NCBI RefSeq assembly: GCF_009792895.1
Contig: NZ_WSSC01000002.1
Location: 62,001 to 126,000 of the forward strand
DNA from: Pigmentibacter ruber
GTDB lineage: Bacteria > Bdellovibrionota_B > Oligoflexia > Silvanigrellales > Silvanigrellaceae
Length of the DNA: 64,000 nucleotides
Reading direction: 5' to 3'
This document shows positions 1 through 11,130 of the stretch, piece after piece; position 1 is the first letter of the stretch; each line of letters opens with the position of its first letter. The translations under genes and the position numbers were made by a program. The notes below the pieces were generated by a model. The model ran no database searches. It was given only the letters and a program-made list of their open reading frames with translations, and was not told the origin of the DNA.

Positions 1-2399
1 TCAACCAACTGACGAGTAAGGTAACCAGAAGAAGCCGTTTTAAGAGCTGTATCTGCAAGACCCTTACGTGCACCGTGAGTGTTGATGAAGTATTGAAGAA
101 TTGTGAAACCTTCACGTAAATTAGATGTCACAGGAGTTTCAATAATTTCACCTGTTGCTTTCGCCACAAGACCCTTCATACCAGCAAGCTGACGCATTTG
201 TTGTTTAGAACCACGGGCTCCAGAGTCTGCCATCATATATAAAGAGTTGAATGATTGAATTTGAACAGCTTCACCTTTTTGGTTAATCGCTTTTTGAGTT
301 TCAAGTTGTTTCAACATTTTTACTGTGATTTCATCTTGAACTCGTGACCAAATATCAATTACTTTATTATGACGTTCTCCTTCTGTAATAAGACCTTCCG
401 CATATTGTTCGCGAACTTCTTTTACTTCATTGTATGCTTCATCTAGTAACTTAGATTTTTCTTTAGGAATCATCATATCTTTAATTGCAATAGAGATACC
501 TGATTCTGTTGCATAACGATAACCTAATTCACGTAGAGCATCTGCAAGTAAAACTGTTTCTTTAGCACCGCAAAGACGGTAAGTATCGTTAACCAATACA
601 GCTAAAGCTTTTTGATCCAGTGCTTTATTAAACTTTTTGAAGAAAGGAACTCTTTCAGGAATTACTTCTTTTAATATACAACGTCCAACAGTGGTTTGAA
701 TAAGTTCTTTGTCACCATGATTTAAACGCACAAAAATTCGTGTATGAAGTTCAACAAAACCATGGTCGAAAGCCGCACGGACTTCATCTAGGCTTGAAAA
801 TTTCATACTATCACCACGTAATGTGATGTTTTCGCGAGTTAAATAATAAAGGCCAAGAACGATATCCTTCCGCGGCTCGATAATCGGTGTACCATGCTGA
901 GGTGACAGAATGTTATTTGTCGACATCATAAGCACACGAGCTTCAATTTGAGCTTCTAAGCTAAGGGGAACGTGCACGCACATTGTATCCCCGTCGAAGT
1001 CGGCGTTAAATGCCTGACAAACCAGAGGGTGCAATTGGATTGCTTTTCCTTCAATTAATACAGGTTCAAAAGCCTGAATACCTAAACGGTGAAGAGTAGG
1101 CGCACGGTTTAAAAGAACAGGATGTTCTTTTGTGCATTCTTCTAGTAAGTCCCAAACTTCTGGACGTTCCTTTTCCACCATTTTTTTCGCACTCTTAATG
1201 GTTGAAACATAACCTCTTTCTTCAAGTTTGTTGAATAGAAAAGGTTTGAACATTTCAAGAGCCATTAATTTAGGCAAACCACATTGGTGCAAGCGTAGTT
1301 CTGGACCGGCAACAATTACGGAACGGCCGGAATAGTCCACACGTTTTCCAAGAAGGTTTTGACGGAAACGACCGCTTTTTCCTTTAAGCATATCTGATAA
1401 AGAGCGCAGAGGACGTTTATTCGGGCCTGTGAAAACTTTTCCACGGCGGCCATTGTCAAAAAGCGCATCGATAGCTTCCTGCAACATTCTTTTTTCGTTA
1501 CGCACGATAATTTCAGGTGCATTTAATTCTATGAGTCGTAATAAACGATTGTTCCGGTTGATTACACGACGGTATAAATCATTTAAGTCTGAAGTTGCAA
1601 AACGGCCGCCGTCCAATGGAACCAAAGGACGAAGATCTGGTGGCAACACTGGAATAACAGATAACATCATCCATTCAGGACGGTTATCACTCATAGTGAA
1701 GGCACCAACAACCTTTAAGCGCTTGATAAGTTTTTTACTTTGCGCATCTGAAGTTGTATTTAACAAAGACTCTTTAAGTTGTTCTGATAGTTCAAATACA
1801 TCTACTGATTGAAGCATTTCTAATAATGCGTCAGCACCAATACCAACTCGAAATGCGTTGTTACCTAATTCACGAATTTTGGCTGCAAAGCGTTCTTCTG
1901 AAATAAGTTCATGTTTTTTAAGATCAGAAGAACCTGGATCAAGAACGATGTAGGATTCACAATAAAGAACTTTTTCAAGGTCTTTCAAAGAAATGTCTAC
2001 AACGCAACCAATACGAGATGGCAAACTTTTTAAGAACCAGATGTGTGCTACTGGGCTAGCAAGGTTGATGTGCCCTAAGCGTTCACGTCTTACTTTACTT
2101 TCAATAACCTCGACACCGCATTTTTCACACACAGTACCGCGGTGTTTTTTTCTTTTATATTTTCCACAAATACATTCAAAGTCACGAACTGGGCCGAATA
2201 TTTTTCCACAAAATAATCCGTCACGTTCTGGCTTAAATGTTCTGTAGTTGATTGTTTCAGGTTTTTTTACTTCACCATATGACCAACTTCTGATGCGCTC
2301 TGGAGAAGCTAAACCAATTTTAACTGCACTAAAACTCAAAGGATCTACAGGTTTTTCGAAGAAACTGTAAACATCTTTGGAACCTTCATTCATATTCAT
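1..2399 (-). CDS. rpoC: RNA polymerase beta' subunit, N-terminal 799 residues (partial at left edge)
   Basis: This is the largest RNA polymerase subunit, cut by the window edge, so only the N-terminal half is visible. The ATG at 2399 follows an AAGGAG ribosome site seven bases upstream. The zinc-binding cysteines C76, C78, C91 and C94 are present. The catalytic NADFDGD magnesium motif lies near residue 463. The region around [15 protein letters not shown], part of the clamp and active centre, is also intact. The gene starts 18 bases after the rpoB stop and is clearly cotranscribed with it. The long open frame has no stop within the window. Nothing unusual was seen in the visible half. Confidence 0.98.
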   Translation of the reverse strand, partial: MNMNEGSKDVYSFFEKPVDPLSFSAVKIGLASPERIRSWSYGEVKKPETINYRTFKPERDGLFCGKIFGPVRDFECICGKYKRKKHRGTVCEKCGVEVIESKVRRERLGHINLASPVAHIWFLKSLPSRIGCVVDISLKDLEKVLYCESYIVLDPGSSDLKKHELISEERFAAKIRELGNNAFRVGIGADALLEMLQSVDVFELSEQLKESLLNTTSDAQSKKLIKRLKVVGAFTMSDNRPEWMMLSVIPVLPPDLRPLVPLDGGRFATSDLNDLYRRVINRNNRLLRLIELNAPEIIVRNEKRMLQEAIDALFDNGRRGKVFTGPNKRPLRSLSDMLKGKSGRFRQNLLGKRVDYSGRSVIVAGPELRLHQCGLPKLMALEMFKPFLFNKLEERGYVSTIKSAKKMVEKERPEVWDLLEECTKEHPVLLNRAPTLHRLGIQAFEPVLIEGKAIQLHPLVCQAFNADFDGDTMCVHVPLSLEAQIEARVLMMSTNNILSPQHGTPIIEPRKDIVLGLYYLTRENITLRGDSMKFSSLDEVRAAFDHGFVELHTRIFVRLNHGDKELIQTTVGRCILKEVIPERVPFFKKFNKALDQKALAVLVNDTYRLCGAKETVLLADALRELGYRYATESGISIAIKDMMIPKEKSKLLDEAYNEVKEVREQYAEGLITEGERHNKVIDIWSRVQDEITVKMLKQLETQKAINQKGEAVQIQSFNSLYMMADSGARGSKQQMRQLAGMKGLVAKATGEIIETPVTSNLREGFTILQYFINTHGARKGLADTALKTASSGYLTRQLV

Positions 2400-2417
2400 G
2401 CTTAAACTCCTTCGGTG

Positions 2418-5400
2418 TTATTGGATTTCACGGACATCGCGTTGAAGATCATCCAAACTGATTTCATTTTCATCGCGAATAAGGCTTACATCCAATGCAA
2501 GCGATTGCATTTCTTTGACAAGAACGTTGAATGATTCTGGTAAACCAGGAAGCATCATGTTCTCACCCTTTACAACTGCTTCGTACATCTTTGTACGACC
2601 TGCGATATCATCTGATTTCACAGTTAAGAACTCTTGAAGAGTATAGGCAGCTCCATACGCTTCCATTGCCCAAACTTCCATTTCCCCGAGTCTTTGGCCA
2701 CCAAATTGAGCCTTACCACCGAGAGGTTGTTGTGTAACCAAACTGTATGGTCCAATAGAACGAGCGTGAATTTTTTCATCAACAAGGTGATGAAGGCGAA
2801 GAACATACATAACTCCAACTGTTACAGGACGGTTGAATTTTTCACCTGTGCGTCCATCATAGAGTGTTACCTGTCCTGAGCGATCGAGATCAGCTAGTTC
2901 AAGATATTTAAAGATTTCTTCTTCTTCTGCACCATCAAACACTGGATTTGAAAGTGTCACACCTTCTTTGTACTTGCGCACAAATTGGCGTAATTCTTCA
3001 TTAGAACATGATTTCACAAATTCATGCACGGATGAGTCATCCCAAACTTTGCAGATGTAGTCTTCAAGTTCTGCACGAGGCGCTGCTTTATCAAGCATAT
3101 CATTTATTTTTAAACCAATACCACGCGCTGCCCAGCCAAAGTGTGTTTCCATAATCTGGCCGATATTCATACGAGATGGAACCCCAAGAGGGCTCAATAC
3201 GATATCTACTGGTTGTCCGTTTTCAAGATATGGCATGTCTTCAACAGGAACAATTTTGGAAATAACCCCTTTGTTACCGTGACGACCTGCAAGTTTATCA
3301 CCCACTTGTAAACGACGTTTAATAGCCACATAGACTTTTACCATTTTGATAACGCCAGGAGGCAATTCATCACCACGTTTTGCACGTGCAATTTGTGCTT
3401 CTGTCATTTCGCGTACGAGAGCGATTTTCTCGTTCATGGATTTTTTAATTTTTGCAAGCTGTGCGCTTTTATCTGAACTAACTAATTCTAAGGATTTAAT
3501 TTGTTCAATAGACATTCCAGCAAAAGCTTCTTTTGGAATTTTTTCTCCTGAAGAAACCTTAAAAGTGTGCCCATCTTGTTTTGTTTCAAAACTAACTGCA
3601 GCAACTTCATGAACAAAAAGAGTTTCTAACTTTTCAACAGTTGACTTGCGGATAATTTGAATACGATCGCGTTCATCCTTTTTCAATTTTGCAATTTCTT
3701 GCTCTTGAACTTGGATCATACGGCTATCGAGTTCAGCACCTTCACGGGAGAATACTTTCGCTCCGATAACTGTACCTTGCACTCCTGGTGGAACTCGCAA
3801 GGAAGTATCGCGGACGTCAGCAGCTTTTTCTCCAAAGATGGCACGTAGAAGTTTTTCTTCTGGTGTCAATTGAGTTTCTGCTTTTGGAGTTAATTTACCA
3901 ACAAGTATGTCGCCTGGTTTCACTTCTGCACCAATGCGAACGACACCTGCGTCGTCTAAATCTTTTAATGATTCGTCACTAACATTTGGAATATCAGAAG
4001 TGATTTCTTCTTTTCCTAATTTTGTATCACGGCTGATGCATTCAAATTCTTGGATATAAACAGAAGTGTATAGATCTTCACGTACAACCCGTTCAGAAAC
4101 AACAATACCGTCTTCGTAGTTGTAACCATTCCATGGAAGGAATGCGACAACAACGTTTTGTCCAAGTGCAAGTTCGCCCATTTCTGTAGCGAAACCATCT
4201 GCAATAATATCACCCTTTTCAACTTTATCGCCTACTTTAACAATAGGTTTTTGGTTTACACAGGTATCAACGTTAGAACGAGTAAATTTAACTAAAGTAT
4301 AAATATCAACTTCAGAAGCCACTTCAGTAATGTCTGATGAAACTTCATTTGCTTTAATAACAACACGTTCAGCATCCACAGAGATAACTGTACCTGCACG
4401 TTTTGCAACAACAGTCACACCAGAGTCAGCCGCAACGGTTCTTTCCATTCCAGTACCGACTAATGGTGCTTTTGTGCGCAACAAAGGAAGACCTTGGCGT
4501 TGCATGTTGGCACCCATGAGGGCACGGTGCGCGTCGTCATTTTGAAGGAAAGGAATTAGGGAAGCAGCGACAGAAACCGCTTGGTTTGTAGCCACATCCA
4601 TTAAGTCAACTTCTTCAGCTGTATAGATATTTGTTTCACCTGAGCTACGCGCATTTAGTAGCTCATTTGAGTTTATTTTATTTTCAGCATCTGCTTTGAT
4701 ACGTGCTTGTGCAATCACATGATCACGCCATTCATCTGTCGAAGAATAATAACGCACTTCATCTGTTGGTGAGCGATCGACCACTGTACGATATGGAGTT
4801 TCAATGAATCCATATTTGTTTACTTGGGCAAATGAAGCTAAAGAAACAATAAGACCAATGTTTGGACCTTCGGGGGTTTCAATAGGACAAATACGACCAT
4901 AGTGAGTTGGGTGAACGTCACGAACCTCAAAACCAGCTCTTTCACGTGAAAGACCACCAGGCCCAAGAGCAGATAAACGACGTTTGTGATAAACTTCAGC
5001 AAGCGGATTGGTTTGATCCATAAACTGACTTAATTGTGAAGAACCAAAAAATTCTTTCACAACAGCAGTAACCGGTTTTGCATTTACAAGATCATGCGGC
5101 ATAAGGCTGTCTAAATCTTGTAATTGAAGTCTTTCTTTAATTGCGCGCTCAATTCTTGTTAAACCAATGCGATATTGATTTTCTAATAATTCACCAACAG
5201 CACGCACGCGACGGTTGCCAAGATGGTCGATATCGTCAACTTTAATTTTGCCACTACGAACATCTAGTAAGCGCTTAACTGTACCAATTATGTCTTCACG
5301 AGTTAAAGTACGATAGTCAATATCAATATTATTTAAATCGAGTTTTTCATTTAATTTTAAGCGACCCACACGAGAAAGATCGTATCTATCTTTTTCAAAA

Positions 5401-6593
5401 AATAAATTTTGGAAAAGATTACTTGCGTTTTCTAATGTCGGAGGATCTCCTGGACGCATTCTACGATAAATTTCTAACAATGCTTCTTCAGTATTAACAG
5501 TCTTATCAACCATTAATGTATCACGGAAAGAAGAATCAACGTTTAGATCATCAATAAATAAGATTTGGAATTTAGAAATACCTTTTAACATGATAGCATC
5601 AAGAATTTTTTCTGAGATATCAGTATTAATTGGAAATAAAACTTCACCTGTATCTTCGTCAATAATGTCTTGACCAATGATTTTTCCAACAAGTTCTTCT
5701 TGTGGGAAATGAAGTTCTTCTACTCCAGCTGCTTTTAATTGTTTGATATGTAAAGCAGTAATTTTCCGGTTCCGTTTTACAAGAGTATTATTAGGATTTT
5801 TAGGGTCCATAATATCACTTGAAGCACGTTGCCCACGTAAACGATCTAGATCAACTTTACGATAGAATTGTCCTTCACGGTTGATAATTGTTTCGCACTC
5901 ATAAAAAGTGCCAAGCAATTCTTCCGTTGTATAGCCAAGTGCTTTTAAAAGAACTGTAGCAGGCATTTTTCTACGGCGATCTATTCGGCAATAAAGAATA
6001 TCTTTAGTGTCAAATTCAAAATCTAACCATGATCCACGGTATGGAATAATTCTTGCATTATATAGAAATTTTCCGGATGATAGAGTTTTACCTTTGTCAT
6101 GGTCGAAGAATACACCAGGAGAACGATGTAATTGGGATACAACAACACGTTCAGTACCATTGATGATAAACGTACCATTTTGGGTCATAAGAGGAATTTC
6201 ACCAAAGTAAACCTCTTGCTCTTTGAAACCACGAATGGATTTCACACCTGTTTCATGATCTACGTCCCAAATAATGAGGCGGATAAGAACTTTAACAGGA
6301 GCTGCATAAGTCATGCCTTTTGAACGACACTCTTCAACAGTGTATTTAGGTTCATCTAAGGAATAACTGACAAATTCAACAGAAGCTGTTGCATCAAAAT
6401 CTTGAACGGGAAATACACTTTTGAACACACCTTGAAGACCCGCTTCAATGCGAGAGTCAGCAGAATCTGTTCCTTGAAGGAATTCAGCGTACGACTTCTT
6501 TTGAATGTCAATTAGATTTGGCATTCCAATGATAGGTTTTACTTTAGCAAAAGAACGACGGTGACGGACGAAGCTAGATGCCAGATTGGCCAT
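2418..6593 (-). CDS. rpoB: RNA polymerase beta subunit
   Basis: This is the full-length beta subunit, 1391 residues, close to the proteobacterial size of about 1340-1400. The rifampicin-binding cluster is around residues 516-545 ([11 protein letters not shown] then [12 protein letters not shown]). The residues aligned with E. coli D516, H526 and S531 are the sensitive wild-type ones. The PIETPEGPN motif is near residue 573 and GRHGNKGV near residue 1104. The ATG is preceded by AGAGGA. It follows rplL after a 200-base spacer containing a hairpin, and runs directly into rpoC. Regulation is probably through the ribosomal-protein operon plus partial attenuation in that spacer. Confidence 0.99.
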   Translation of the reverse strand: MANLASSFVRHRRSFAKVKPIIGMPNLIDIQKKSYAEFLQGTDSADSRIEAGLQGVFKSVFPVQDFDATASVEFVSYSLDEPKYTVEECRSKGMTYAAPVKVLIRLIIWDVDHETGVKSIRGFKEQEVYFGEIPLMTQNGTFIINGTERVVVSQLHRSPGVFFDHDKGKTLSSGKFLYNARIIPYRGSWLDFEFDTKDILYCRIDRRRKMPATVLLKALGYTTEELLGTFYECETIINREGQFYRKVDLDRLRGQRASSDIMDPKNPNNTLVKRNRKITALHIKQLKAAGVEELHFPQEELVGKIIGQDIIDEDTGEVLFPINTDISEKILDAIMLKGISKFQILFIDDLNVDSSFRDTLMVDKTVNTEEALLEIYRRMRPGDPPTLENASNLFQNLFFEKDRYDLSRVGRLKLNEKLDLNNIDIDYRTLTREDIIGTVKRLLDVRSGKIKVDDIDHLGNRRVRAVGELLENQYRIGLTRIERAIKERLQLQDLDSLMPHDLVNAKPVTAVVKEFFGSSQLSQFMDQTNPLAEVYHKRRLSALGPGGLSRERAGFEVRDVHPTHYGRICPIETPEGPNIGLIVSLASFAQVNKYGFIETPYRTVVDRSPTDEVRYYSSTDEWRDHVIAQARIKADAENKINSNELLNARSSGETNIYTAEEVDLMDVATNQAVSVAASLIPFLQNDDAHRALMGANMQRQGLPLLRTKAPLVGTGMERTVAADSGVTVVAKRAGTVISVDAERVVIKANEVSSDITEVASEVDIYTLVKFTRSNVDTCVNQKPIVKVGDKVEKGDIIADGFATEMGELALGQNVVVAFLPWNGYNYEDGIVVSERVVREDLYTSVYIQEFECISRDTKLGKEEITSDIPNVSDESLKDLDDAGVVRIGAEVKPGDILVGKLTPKAETQLTPEEKLLRAIFGEKAADVRDTSLRVPPGVQGTVIGAKVFSREGAELDSRMIQVQEQEIAKLKKDERDRIQIIRKSTVEKLETLFVHEVAAVSFETKQDGHTFKVSSGEKIPKEAFAGMSIEQIKSLELVSSDKSAQLAKIKKSMNEKIALVREMTEAQIARAKRGDELPPGVIKMVKVYVAIKRRLQVGDKLAGRHGNKGVISKIVPVEDMPYLENGQPVDIVLSPLGVPSRMNIGQIMETHFGWAARGIGLKINDMLDKAAPRAELEDYICKVWDDSSVHEFVKSCSNEELRQFVRKYKEGVTLSNPVFDGAEEEEIFKYLELADLDRSGQVTLYDGRTGEKFNRPVTVGVMYVLRLHHLVDEKIHARSIGPYSLVTQQPLGGKAQFGGQRLGEMEVWAMEAYGAAYTLQEFLTVKSDDIAGRTKMYEAVVKGENMMLPGLPESFNVLVKEMQSLALDVSLIRDENEISLDDLQRDVREIQ

Positions 6594-6714
6594 ATTGAGT
6601 CCTCTGCGTAAAAAAAGAAAGGATGCTAATATAAAATAGCTAAATGACTTGTGGCGTTATTCACATGGGATACCATACGTGAACAGAACAAAGCTCACAA
6701 TATTAGCACAACAG

Positions 6715-6755
6715 CAAAAGTCAAGCCATAGAACAAGTTGTTCAATAGCTTGACT
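6715..6755 (-). terminator. rplL-rpoB intergenic attenuator-like hairpin
   Basis: An 8-bp perfect inverted repeat, AGTCAAGC at 6719-6726 and GCTTGACT at 6748-6755, encloses a second small hairpin (GAAC/GTTC). On the minus strand the stem is followed by only four T residues. It sits 40 bases inside the 200-base rplL-rpoB spacer. In E. coli this spacer holds an attenuator and an RNase III site that lower rpoBC expression relative to ribosomal proteins. A similar partial terminator or processing site here is inference from position and structure. Confidence 0.55.
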
Positions 6756-6793
6756 CTTAAGCAAACAAAACTGAAGAAGCAATATAATTTATA

Positions 6794-7168
6794 TTACTTA
6801 ACTTCGATTGTTGCGCCAACTGCTGTAAGTTTTTTCTTGATATCTTCAGCTTCAGCTTTAGTAACGCCAGCTTTAAGAGATTTTGGCGCGCCTTCAACAA
6901 GATCTTTAGCTTCTTTAAGACCAAGACCAGTGATTGCACGAACTTCTTTAATAACGTCAAGTTTTTTGTCGCCAGATGCTTTTAATACAACTTCAAACTC
7001 AGTTTGTTCAGCAGCAGCAGCGCCTGCAGCAGGAGCAGCAGCCATCATAGCAACTGGAGCAGCAGCAGAAACGCCAAATTTATCTTCTAATTCTTTAACA
7101 AGCTCAGCAGCTTGAATAAGAGTTAAGTTTTCGATGTAAGAAATGAATTGTTCTTTAGTAATAGACAT
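6794..7168 (-). CDS. rplL: 50S ribosomal protein L7/L12
   Basis: This is the stalk protein of the large subunit, which recruits GTPase translation factors. It is 124 residues long, normal for the family. The N-terminal dimerisation helix is followed by an alanine-rich hinge (residues about 35-52) and the C-terminal factor-binding domain with [14 protein letters not shown]. The ATG is preceded by AAAGGA. It lies 80 bases downstream of rplJ, as in most bacteria, and the stalk proteins L10 and L12 are made from this one message. Confidence 0.98.
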   Translation of the reverse strand: MSITKEQFISYIENLTLIQAAELVKELEDKFGVSAAAPVAMMAAAPAAGAAAAEQTEFEVVLKASGDKKLDVIKEVRAITGLGLKEAKDLVEGAPKSLKAGVTKAEAEDIKKKLTAVGATIEVK

Positions 7169-7248
7169 TGCGAGTCCTTTAAAAATTAAGTTTCATAGCG
7201 AAACGATTAGATTAAACACAAAATAAATTCACAAACGAGCAAAGCTTG

Positions 7249-7767
7249 TTAACCGGCTTTTTTATCTTTGATGGCGTTAAGAACTTGTACCAAGTTTCTA
7301 GGAACACCATTGAGTACATTGAGAAGTCCACGGTGTGGTGCAACCATAGTACCGATAAGTTGGCCAAGAAGTACTTCGCGTGAAGGTAAAGAAGCGAGTT
7401 GTTCAACTGCTTTAGGTGTTAATAAGGATTTCTCCATATATCCACCAACAATTTTAAGCTTCTCACATTTCTTTGCGGATTCAGAAAATACTTTTGCAGC
7501 TGCTGCTGAATCACCGTAAGCAAAAACAATACCCATTTGGCCTTTGAAGAGATCAGAAATGACATTTTCATCTCTGCCTTCAACTGCTTTTTGAGCAATC
7601 GTATTTTTAACTACGTGGAAATCAGCTTGGACTGCTTTGAGTTCACGACGCATTGCCGTAAGCTCTTCCACTGTCATTCCTGAGTAATTAGCTAGGAACA
7701 CAGCGCCAGATTTGTCGAGTGCTTCTACAACACTGTCGCGCCACTGGACTTTAGCGTTACGATCCAA
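7249..7767 (-). CDS. rplJ: 50S ribosomal protein L10
   Basis: L10 is the base of the ribosomal stalk and binds L12 dimers and 23S rRNA. It has 172 residues, with the typical N-terminal segment (LDKSGAVFLANYSGMTVEEL) and the C-terminal helix that binds L12. The start codon is TTG (complement of CAA at 7765-7767), supported by a strong GGGAGG site seven bases upstream. No better ATG is available. The 149-base leader looks like the autoregulatory L10 leader, so translation is probably repressed by the L10-L12 complex. Confidence 0.97.
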   Translation of the reverse strand: MDRNAKVQWRDSVVEALDKSGAVFLANYSGMTVEELTAMRRELKAVQADFHVVKNTIAQKAVEGRDENVISDLFKGQMGIVFAYGDSAAAAKVFSESAKKCEKLKIVGGYMEKSLLTPKAVEQLASLPSREVLLGQLIGTMVAPHRGLLNVLNGVPRNLVQVLNAIKDKKAG

Positions 7768-7916
7768 GAGAATGCCTCCCCTAAGTTATTCGTAGCTCCA
7801 CAGGCAAAATGGAATTACGAGGTTAATAAACCGCAGGGGTCAAAGTCTATGCGGGGATTATATGAGTGCATTATTTGCAAACACAACCAGCAGTCTGAGA
7901 CCCTTACGAAACAAAA
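7768..7916 (-). promoter_or_regulatory. L10 leader candidate (autoregulatory 5' region of rplJL)
   Basis: The spacer between rplA and rplJ is long and GC-richer than other spacers. On the minus strand it reads GGGTCTCAGACTGCTGGTTG, which resembles the conserved start of L10 leaders. Further down are a CCGCA/TGCGG pairing and, finally, GGGGAGG as ribosome site. The L10-L12 complex binds such leaders in many bacteria to shut off rplJ translation. Identity rests on position and partial motif likeness, not on a covariance search. Confidence 0.5.
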
Positions 7917-8615
7917 TTAAACTTTGTATTCAGTAGGTTCAATGCAAACAGAAGGAGTCATTGTTGCGCTTACATAAACGGATTTAATGTAAGTTCCTTT
8001 TGCTGCAGCAGGTTTAGCCTTAACAATAGCATCGATAAATGCTTTTGTATTTTCTTCTATTTTCTTAGCTTCAAAGGATACTTTTCCTACTGGAGCTTGA
8101 ATAATACCAGCTTTATTTACTTTAAATTCAACACGGCCCGCTTTCGCTTCTTTTACCGCATTTTTAAGATCTTGAGTTACTGTACCCACTTTTGGGTTAG
8201 GCATAAGTCCACGAGGTGCAAGAATACGACCTAGACGACCCACAACACCCATCATGTCAGGAGTAGCAATAGCGGCTTCGAAATCAAGCCATCCGCCTTG
8301 AATTTTTTGCGCAAGGTCATCACCACCAACGTAGTCAGCACCAGCTTCTTCTGCTTCACGGATTTTTTCGCCCTTAGCAAATACTAATACGCGCACCTTT
8401 TTGCCAAGGCCATGAGGAAGAACTACCGCTCCGCGAACATTTTGATCAGCGTGGCGTGGGTCTACACCGAGGTTCATTGCAACTTCAACAGTTTCATCAA
8501 ATTTTGCATAGGACACTTCTTTTAGAAGTTGGCTTGCTTCATTGATATTATAGGCTTTTGTAGAGTTTATTTTCGCTCTTGCAGCCTTCAATTTTTTACT
8601 AATTTTTCTAGCCAT
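7917..8615 (-). CDS. rplA: 50S ribosomal protein L1
   Basis: L1 forms the mobile stalk at the E site and usually also represses its own operon by binding the rplK leader. The protein is 232 residues, the standard size. It carries the hallmark [10 protein letters not shown] stretch at about residues 137-146 and the hinge region [12 protein letters not shown] just before it. AAGGA precedes the ATG. It follows rplK by 52 bases in the same transcription unit. Confidence 0.98.
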   Translation of the reverse strand: MARKISKKLKAARAKINSTKAYNINEASQLLKEVSYAKFDETVEVAMNLGVDPRHADQNVRGAVVLPHGLGKKVRVLVFAKGEKIREAEEAGADYVGGDDLAQKIQGGWLDFEAAIATPDMMGVVGRLGRILAPRGLMPNPKVGTVTQDLKNAVKEAKAGRVEFKVNKAGIIQAPVGKVSFEAKKIEENTKAFIDAIVKAKPAAAKGTYIKSVYVSATMTPSVCIEPTEYKV

Positions 8616-8667
8616 ATAGAATTCCTTATGAGGTTAAGCGGCTGGTAAAAGCCTCCCTCTGTTTAAA

Positions 8668-9093
8668 TTATGCTTTAACTTCAATACCCATAGAACGAGC
8701 TGAGCCTTTGATTAGCTTTTTAGCTGCTTCAATGTCGTAGCAGTTGAGGTCTGGTAGCTTAGTTTTAGCAATTTCTTCAACTTGCTTTTCAGTTACAGAA
8801 CCAGCAATAGCTTTACCAGGAGTTTTACTTGCAGATTCAAGTTTTGCAGCTTGTTTAAGCAAGATACTTGCTGGAGGAGTTTTTGTAATAAAAGTAAAGG
8901 ACTTGTCTGAATAGACAGTAATGATTGTTGGAAGTACAACGCCAGGTTGTTTTTGAGTTCTAGCATTGAATTCTTTAACAAACATTGCAATGTTTACACC
9001 ACGTTGTCCAAGTGCTGGACCTACAGGTGGCGCAGCAGTTGCTTGTGCGCCTTTGATCTGGAGCTTAATGAGCCCGACGATTTTTTTAGCCAT
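8668..9093 (-). CDS. rplK: 50S ribosomal protein L11
   Basis: L11 binds the GTPase-associated centre of 23S rRNA and is needed for stringent-response sensing by RelA. The protein is 141 residues from the ATG at 9093, which has GAGGA upstream and yields the standard N-terminus [13 protein letters not shown] longer open frame extends to 9183 but has no family support. The proline-rich [17 protein letters not shown] segment is intact. Unusually, the upstream neighbour is etfA and not nusG. Confidence 0.98.
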   Translation of the reverse strand: MAKKIVGLIKLQIKGAQATAAPPVGPALGQRGVNIAMFVKEFNARTQKQPGVVLPTIITVYSDKSFTFITKTPPASILLKQAAKLESASKTPGKAIAGSVTEKQVEEIAKTKLPDLNCYDIEAAKKLIKGSARSMGIEVKA

Positions 9094-9187
9094 TGTAATT
9101 TCCTCATATAATAAACACTCACCCAAAAAGGTGCATTTTGGGCGTGAATGCAAACCGATAATACATAATTTTAATTGATGCAAGGAA
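9094..9187 (-). promoter_or_regulatory. rplK promoter and leader hairpin (candidate)
   Basis: On the minus strand a TTCCTT element (9182-9187) and TATTAT (9158-9163) are separated by 18 bases, giving a plausible though imperfect sigma-70 promoter. Just downstream a 7-bp stem, CCCAAAA at 9122-9128 pairing with TTTTGGG at 9136-9142, would lie near the 5' end of the mRNA. In other bacteria L1 binds the leader of this operon. Whether this hairpin is that site cannot be decided by eye. Confidence 0.35.
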
Positions 9188-9214
9188 AAAGGAAGAGATT
9201 TAGGGTATCTGAGC

Positions 9215-10198
9215 TTACTCTGTCATCTTCTTAAATTCCCGCGTGAGAATAGGAACCGCTTGGAAAAGGTCTGCCACAATTCCATAATCTGCTTTTTGGA
9301 AAATAGGCGCATCGGCATCGGTATTGATAGCAACGATACACTTAGATGTACGCATTCCAGAAAGGTGTTGGATAGAACCAGAGATTCCACAGGCTATATA
9401 TAAGTTAGGATTTACTGTTTTTCCAGTCTGCCCTACCTGTAAATCATAAGGGGCATAACCTGAGTCAACAGCTGCCCGCGAAGCGCCAACTGAGCCGTGG
9501 ACGGTATCTGCACATTCAAATAGAAGTTTGAAGTTATCTTTATTAGCCATAGCGCGCCCACCCGAAACAATTATACTTGCTTCAGTTAAATCGGGACGTT
9601 CACTATTTCCTTTTCTCACTTCAACAACTTTTGCCGATATTTTTGCAGAATCAAATGTGCAAGAGAATTTTTCAACATTTGCTTGTGCATTTGCATCGGC
9701 AACTTCACTTGGGCGAACATTCGGACGTAATGTTATAAAAGTAATAGGAGCTTGTGATACCGCTATTTTTGCACATTTTCCTAAATACATGGGAATATCT
9801 GCGGTAACAGTTTCTCCTTCTAGTTGAAACGAGACAACATCGGTAAGCATAGCTCCCTGATTGCGAATGGCGAGGCGTGGAAAAAAATCTCTTCCAGTTG
9901 GTGAAGCTGGTCCTACAATAATTGTGTAGTTATTTTTTTTAATTATTTGGGTAATAGCTTGGATTGTTGGTTCACCTTGATATGTATTTGTCTCTGGAGA
10001 ATCAACAATATAAATTTTAGAAGCACCAAAAGTAGCTACTGTTTTTGCATGTTGTTCACACCCTTCACCAAGTAACACGGCGTGAATATTTTCTGTTTTA
10101 CCACCGAGCATTTTTCTGGCTTCAGCTATTGTTTCTCCAGTGGTAGATTTTAATTTTCCATTTCTAACTTCAGCATAGATAAGAACTTTATGAGACAT
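9215..10198 (-). CDS. etfA: Electron transfer flavoprotein, alpha subunit
   Basis: EtfA binds FAD and, with EtfB, passes electrons from acyl-CoA and related dehydrogenases to the quinone pool. The 327-residue length fits. The C-terminal FAD-binding half is plain: [11 protein letters not shown] near residue 212, then [20 protein letters not shown] and [10 protein letters not shown]. The ATG follows AAGGA. It starts 14 bases after etfB. The next gene downstream is rplK, a rare neighbour; the 121-base spacer appears to hold a separate rplK promoter. Confidence 0.96.
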   Translation of the reverse strand: MSHKVLIYAEVRNGKLKSTTGETIAEARKMLGGKTENIHAVLLGEGCEQHAKTVATFGASKIYIVDSPETNTYQGEPTIQAITQIIKKNNYTIIVGPASPTGRDFFPRLAIRNQGAMLTDVVSFQLEGETVTADIPMYLGKCAKIAVSQAPITFITLRPNVRPSEVADANAQANVEKFSCTFDSAKISAKVVEVRKGNSERPDLTEASIIVSGGRAMANKDNFKLLFECADTVHGSVGASRAAVDSGYAPYDLQVGQTGKTVNPNLYIACGISGSIQHLSGMRTSKCIVAINTDADAPIFQKADYGIVADLFQAVPILTREFKKMTE

Positions 10199-10212
10199 GG
10201 GTTATTCCTTAT

Positions 10213-10992
10213 TTAAATCACTTTTGCTTCGGAGCGTAAGAGTTTAGCAACTTCAACAACCATTTCTTCAACTGGTTTGCCTTTAAATATTTTTCCAGGA
10301 GCTTTTTCAGGAGGTAATTTATAGTTTTTAACTTCTACTTTAGCTTTCTCCGTAATAAGTTCAGAAGCTTTTTTCTCTGCAATTGGCTTTTTCTTTGCTT
10401 TCATTATTCCAGGTAGAGATGGAAAACGTGGATCGTTAAGGTTTTGATGTGGCGCAATTAAAAGCGGGAGCTGAGCTTCATATACTTCAACTACACCACC
10501 TTCTACATCTCTTTCGCATTTTAAAGATTTTCCTTCATTTTGCCATTCAATCTTTGAAATGTTAACCAAACTAGGCATTCCTGCAAATTCAGCAACCATA
10601 GGCCCCACATTCCCAGCGCCTTCGTCAGTTGTGTTTAAACCAGCAAAAATAAGATCTGGTTTTTCTTCTGCAACAACCTTTGCAATTGCTGATGCTATCG
10701 TAAAAGAATCTAAATAATTAGAAAAACCTTCGGTATTGATCCAGACGCCTCTATCAATTCCCATTGCAAGAGCTTTGCGGATGGTTTCTTGTGCACGCGA
10801 AGGTCCAACACTTACTACAATACTTTCTCCTTTAAATTTTTCTTGTGTGCGAATGGCTTCTTCCATTGCATATTCATCGCATGGGTTAACCATATATTTA
10901 AAATCTGCTTCATCTATTGCTTTGCCACCCGAGGTGATTTTAATCACAGTTTCTGTATCAGGAACATGTTTAGCTAGAACAAGAATTTTCAC
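10213..10992 (-). CDS. etfB: Electron transfer flavoprotein, beta subunit
   Basis: EtfB is the AMP-binding partner of EtfA. The protein is 259 residues and begins KILVLAKHVPDTE, typical of the family, with the conserved MVNPCDEYAMEEA and LIFAGLNTTDEGAGNVGP segments. The start codon is GTG at 10992, with GGGGG as ribosome site; there is no ATG at this position. The gene lies just after a strong terminator of the upstream gene, so an own promoter must sit between about 10993 and 11030. Confidence 0.96.
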   Translation of the reverse strand: MKILVLAKHVPDTETVIKITSGGKAIDEADFKYMVNPCDEYAMEEAIRTQEKFKGESIVVSVGPSRAQETIRKALAMGIDRGVWINTEGFSNYLDSFTIASAIAKVVAEEKPDLIFAGLNTTDEGAGNVGPMVAEFAGMPSLVNISKIEWQNEGKSLKCERDVEGGVVEVYEAQLPLLIAPHQNLNDPRFPSLPGIMKAKKKPIAEKKASELITEKAKVEVKNYKLPPEKAPGKIFKGKPVEEMVVEVAKLLRSEAKVI

Positions 10993-11028
10993 TTTATTCC
11001 CCCAGAGAAGGATTGATTGTTTAACACA

Positions 11029-11082
11029 TAAAAAAAGACACCACTAAGTCAGAATGAGATTACTAATTCCAGTTAGGGTGTC
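11029..11082 (-). terminator. Rho-independent terminator of the 11131 gene
   Basis: On the minus strand GACACC (from 11082) pairs with GGTGTC (ending at 11037). The stem is extended by CTAA/TTAG with one bulged base and is followed by seven T residues. It lies 50 bases beyond the stop of the R3H-like gene and just ahead of etfB, insulating the two units. Confidence 0.8.
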
Positions 11083-11130
11083 AAATGGGGCAAGTGTTCT
11101 AATGACAAAATAAAATAACAAATGAGGAAA

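Noticed and set aside
1429-1812. 127-codon open frame on the plus strand
   Set aside because: It is antisense to the conserved rpoC coding sequence and has no ribosome site; a shadow frame.
6738-7115. 125-codon plus-strand frame rich in Ala and Ser
   Set aside because: It mirrors the alanine-rich rplL hinge on the opposite strand.
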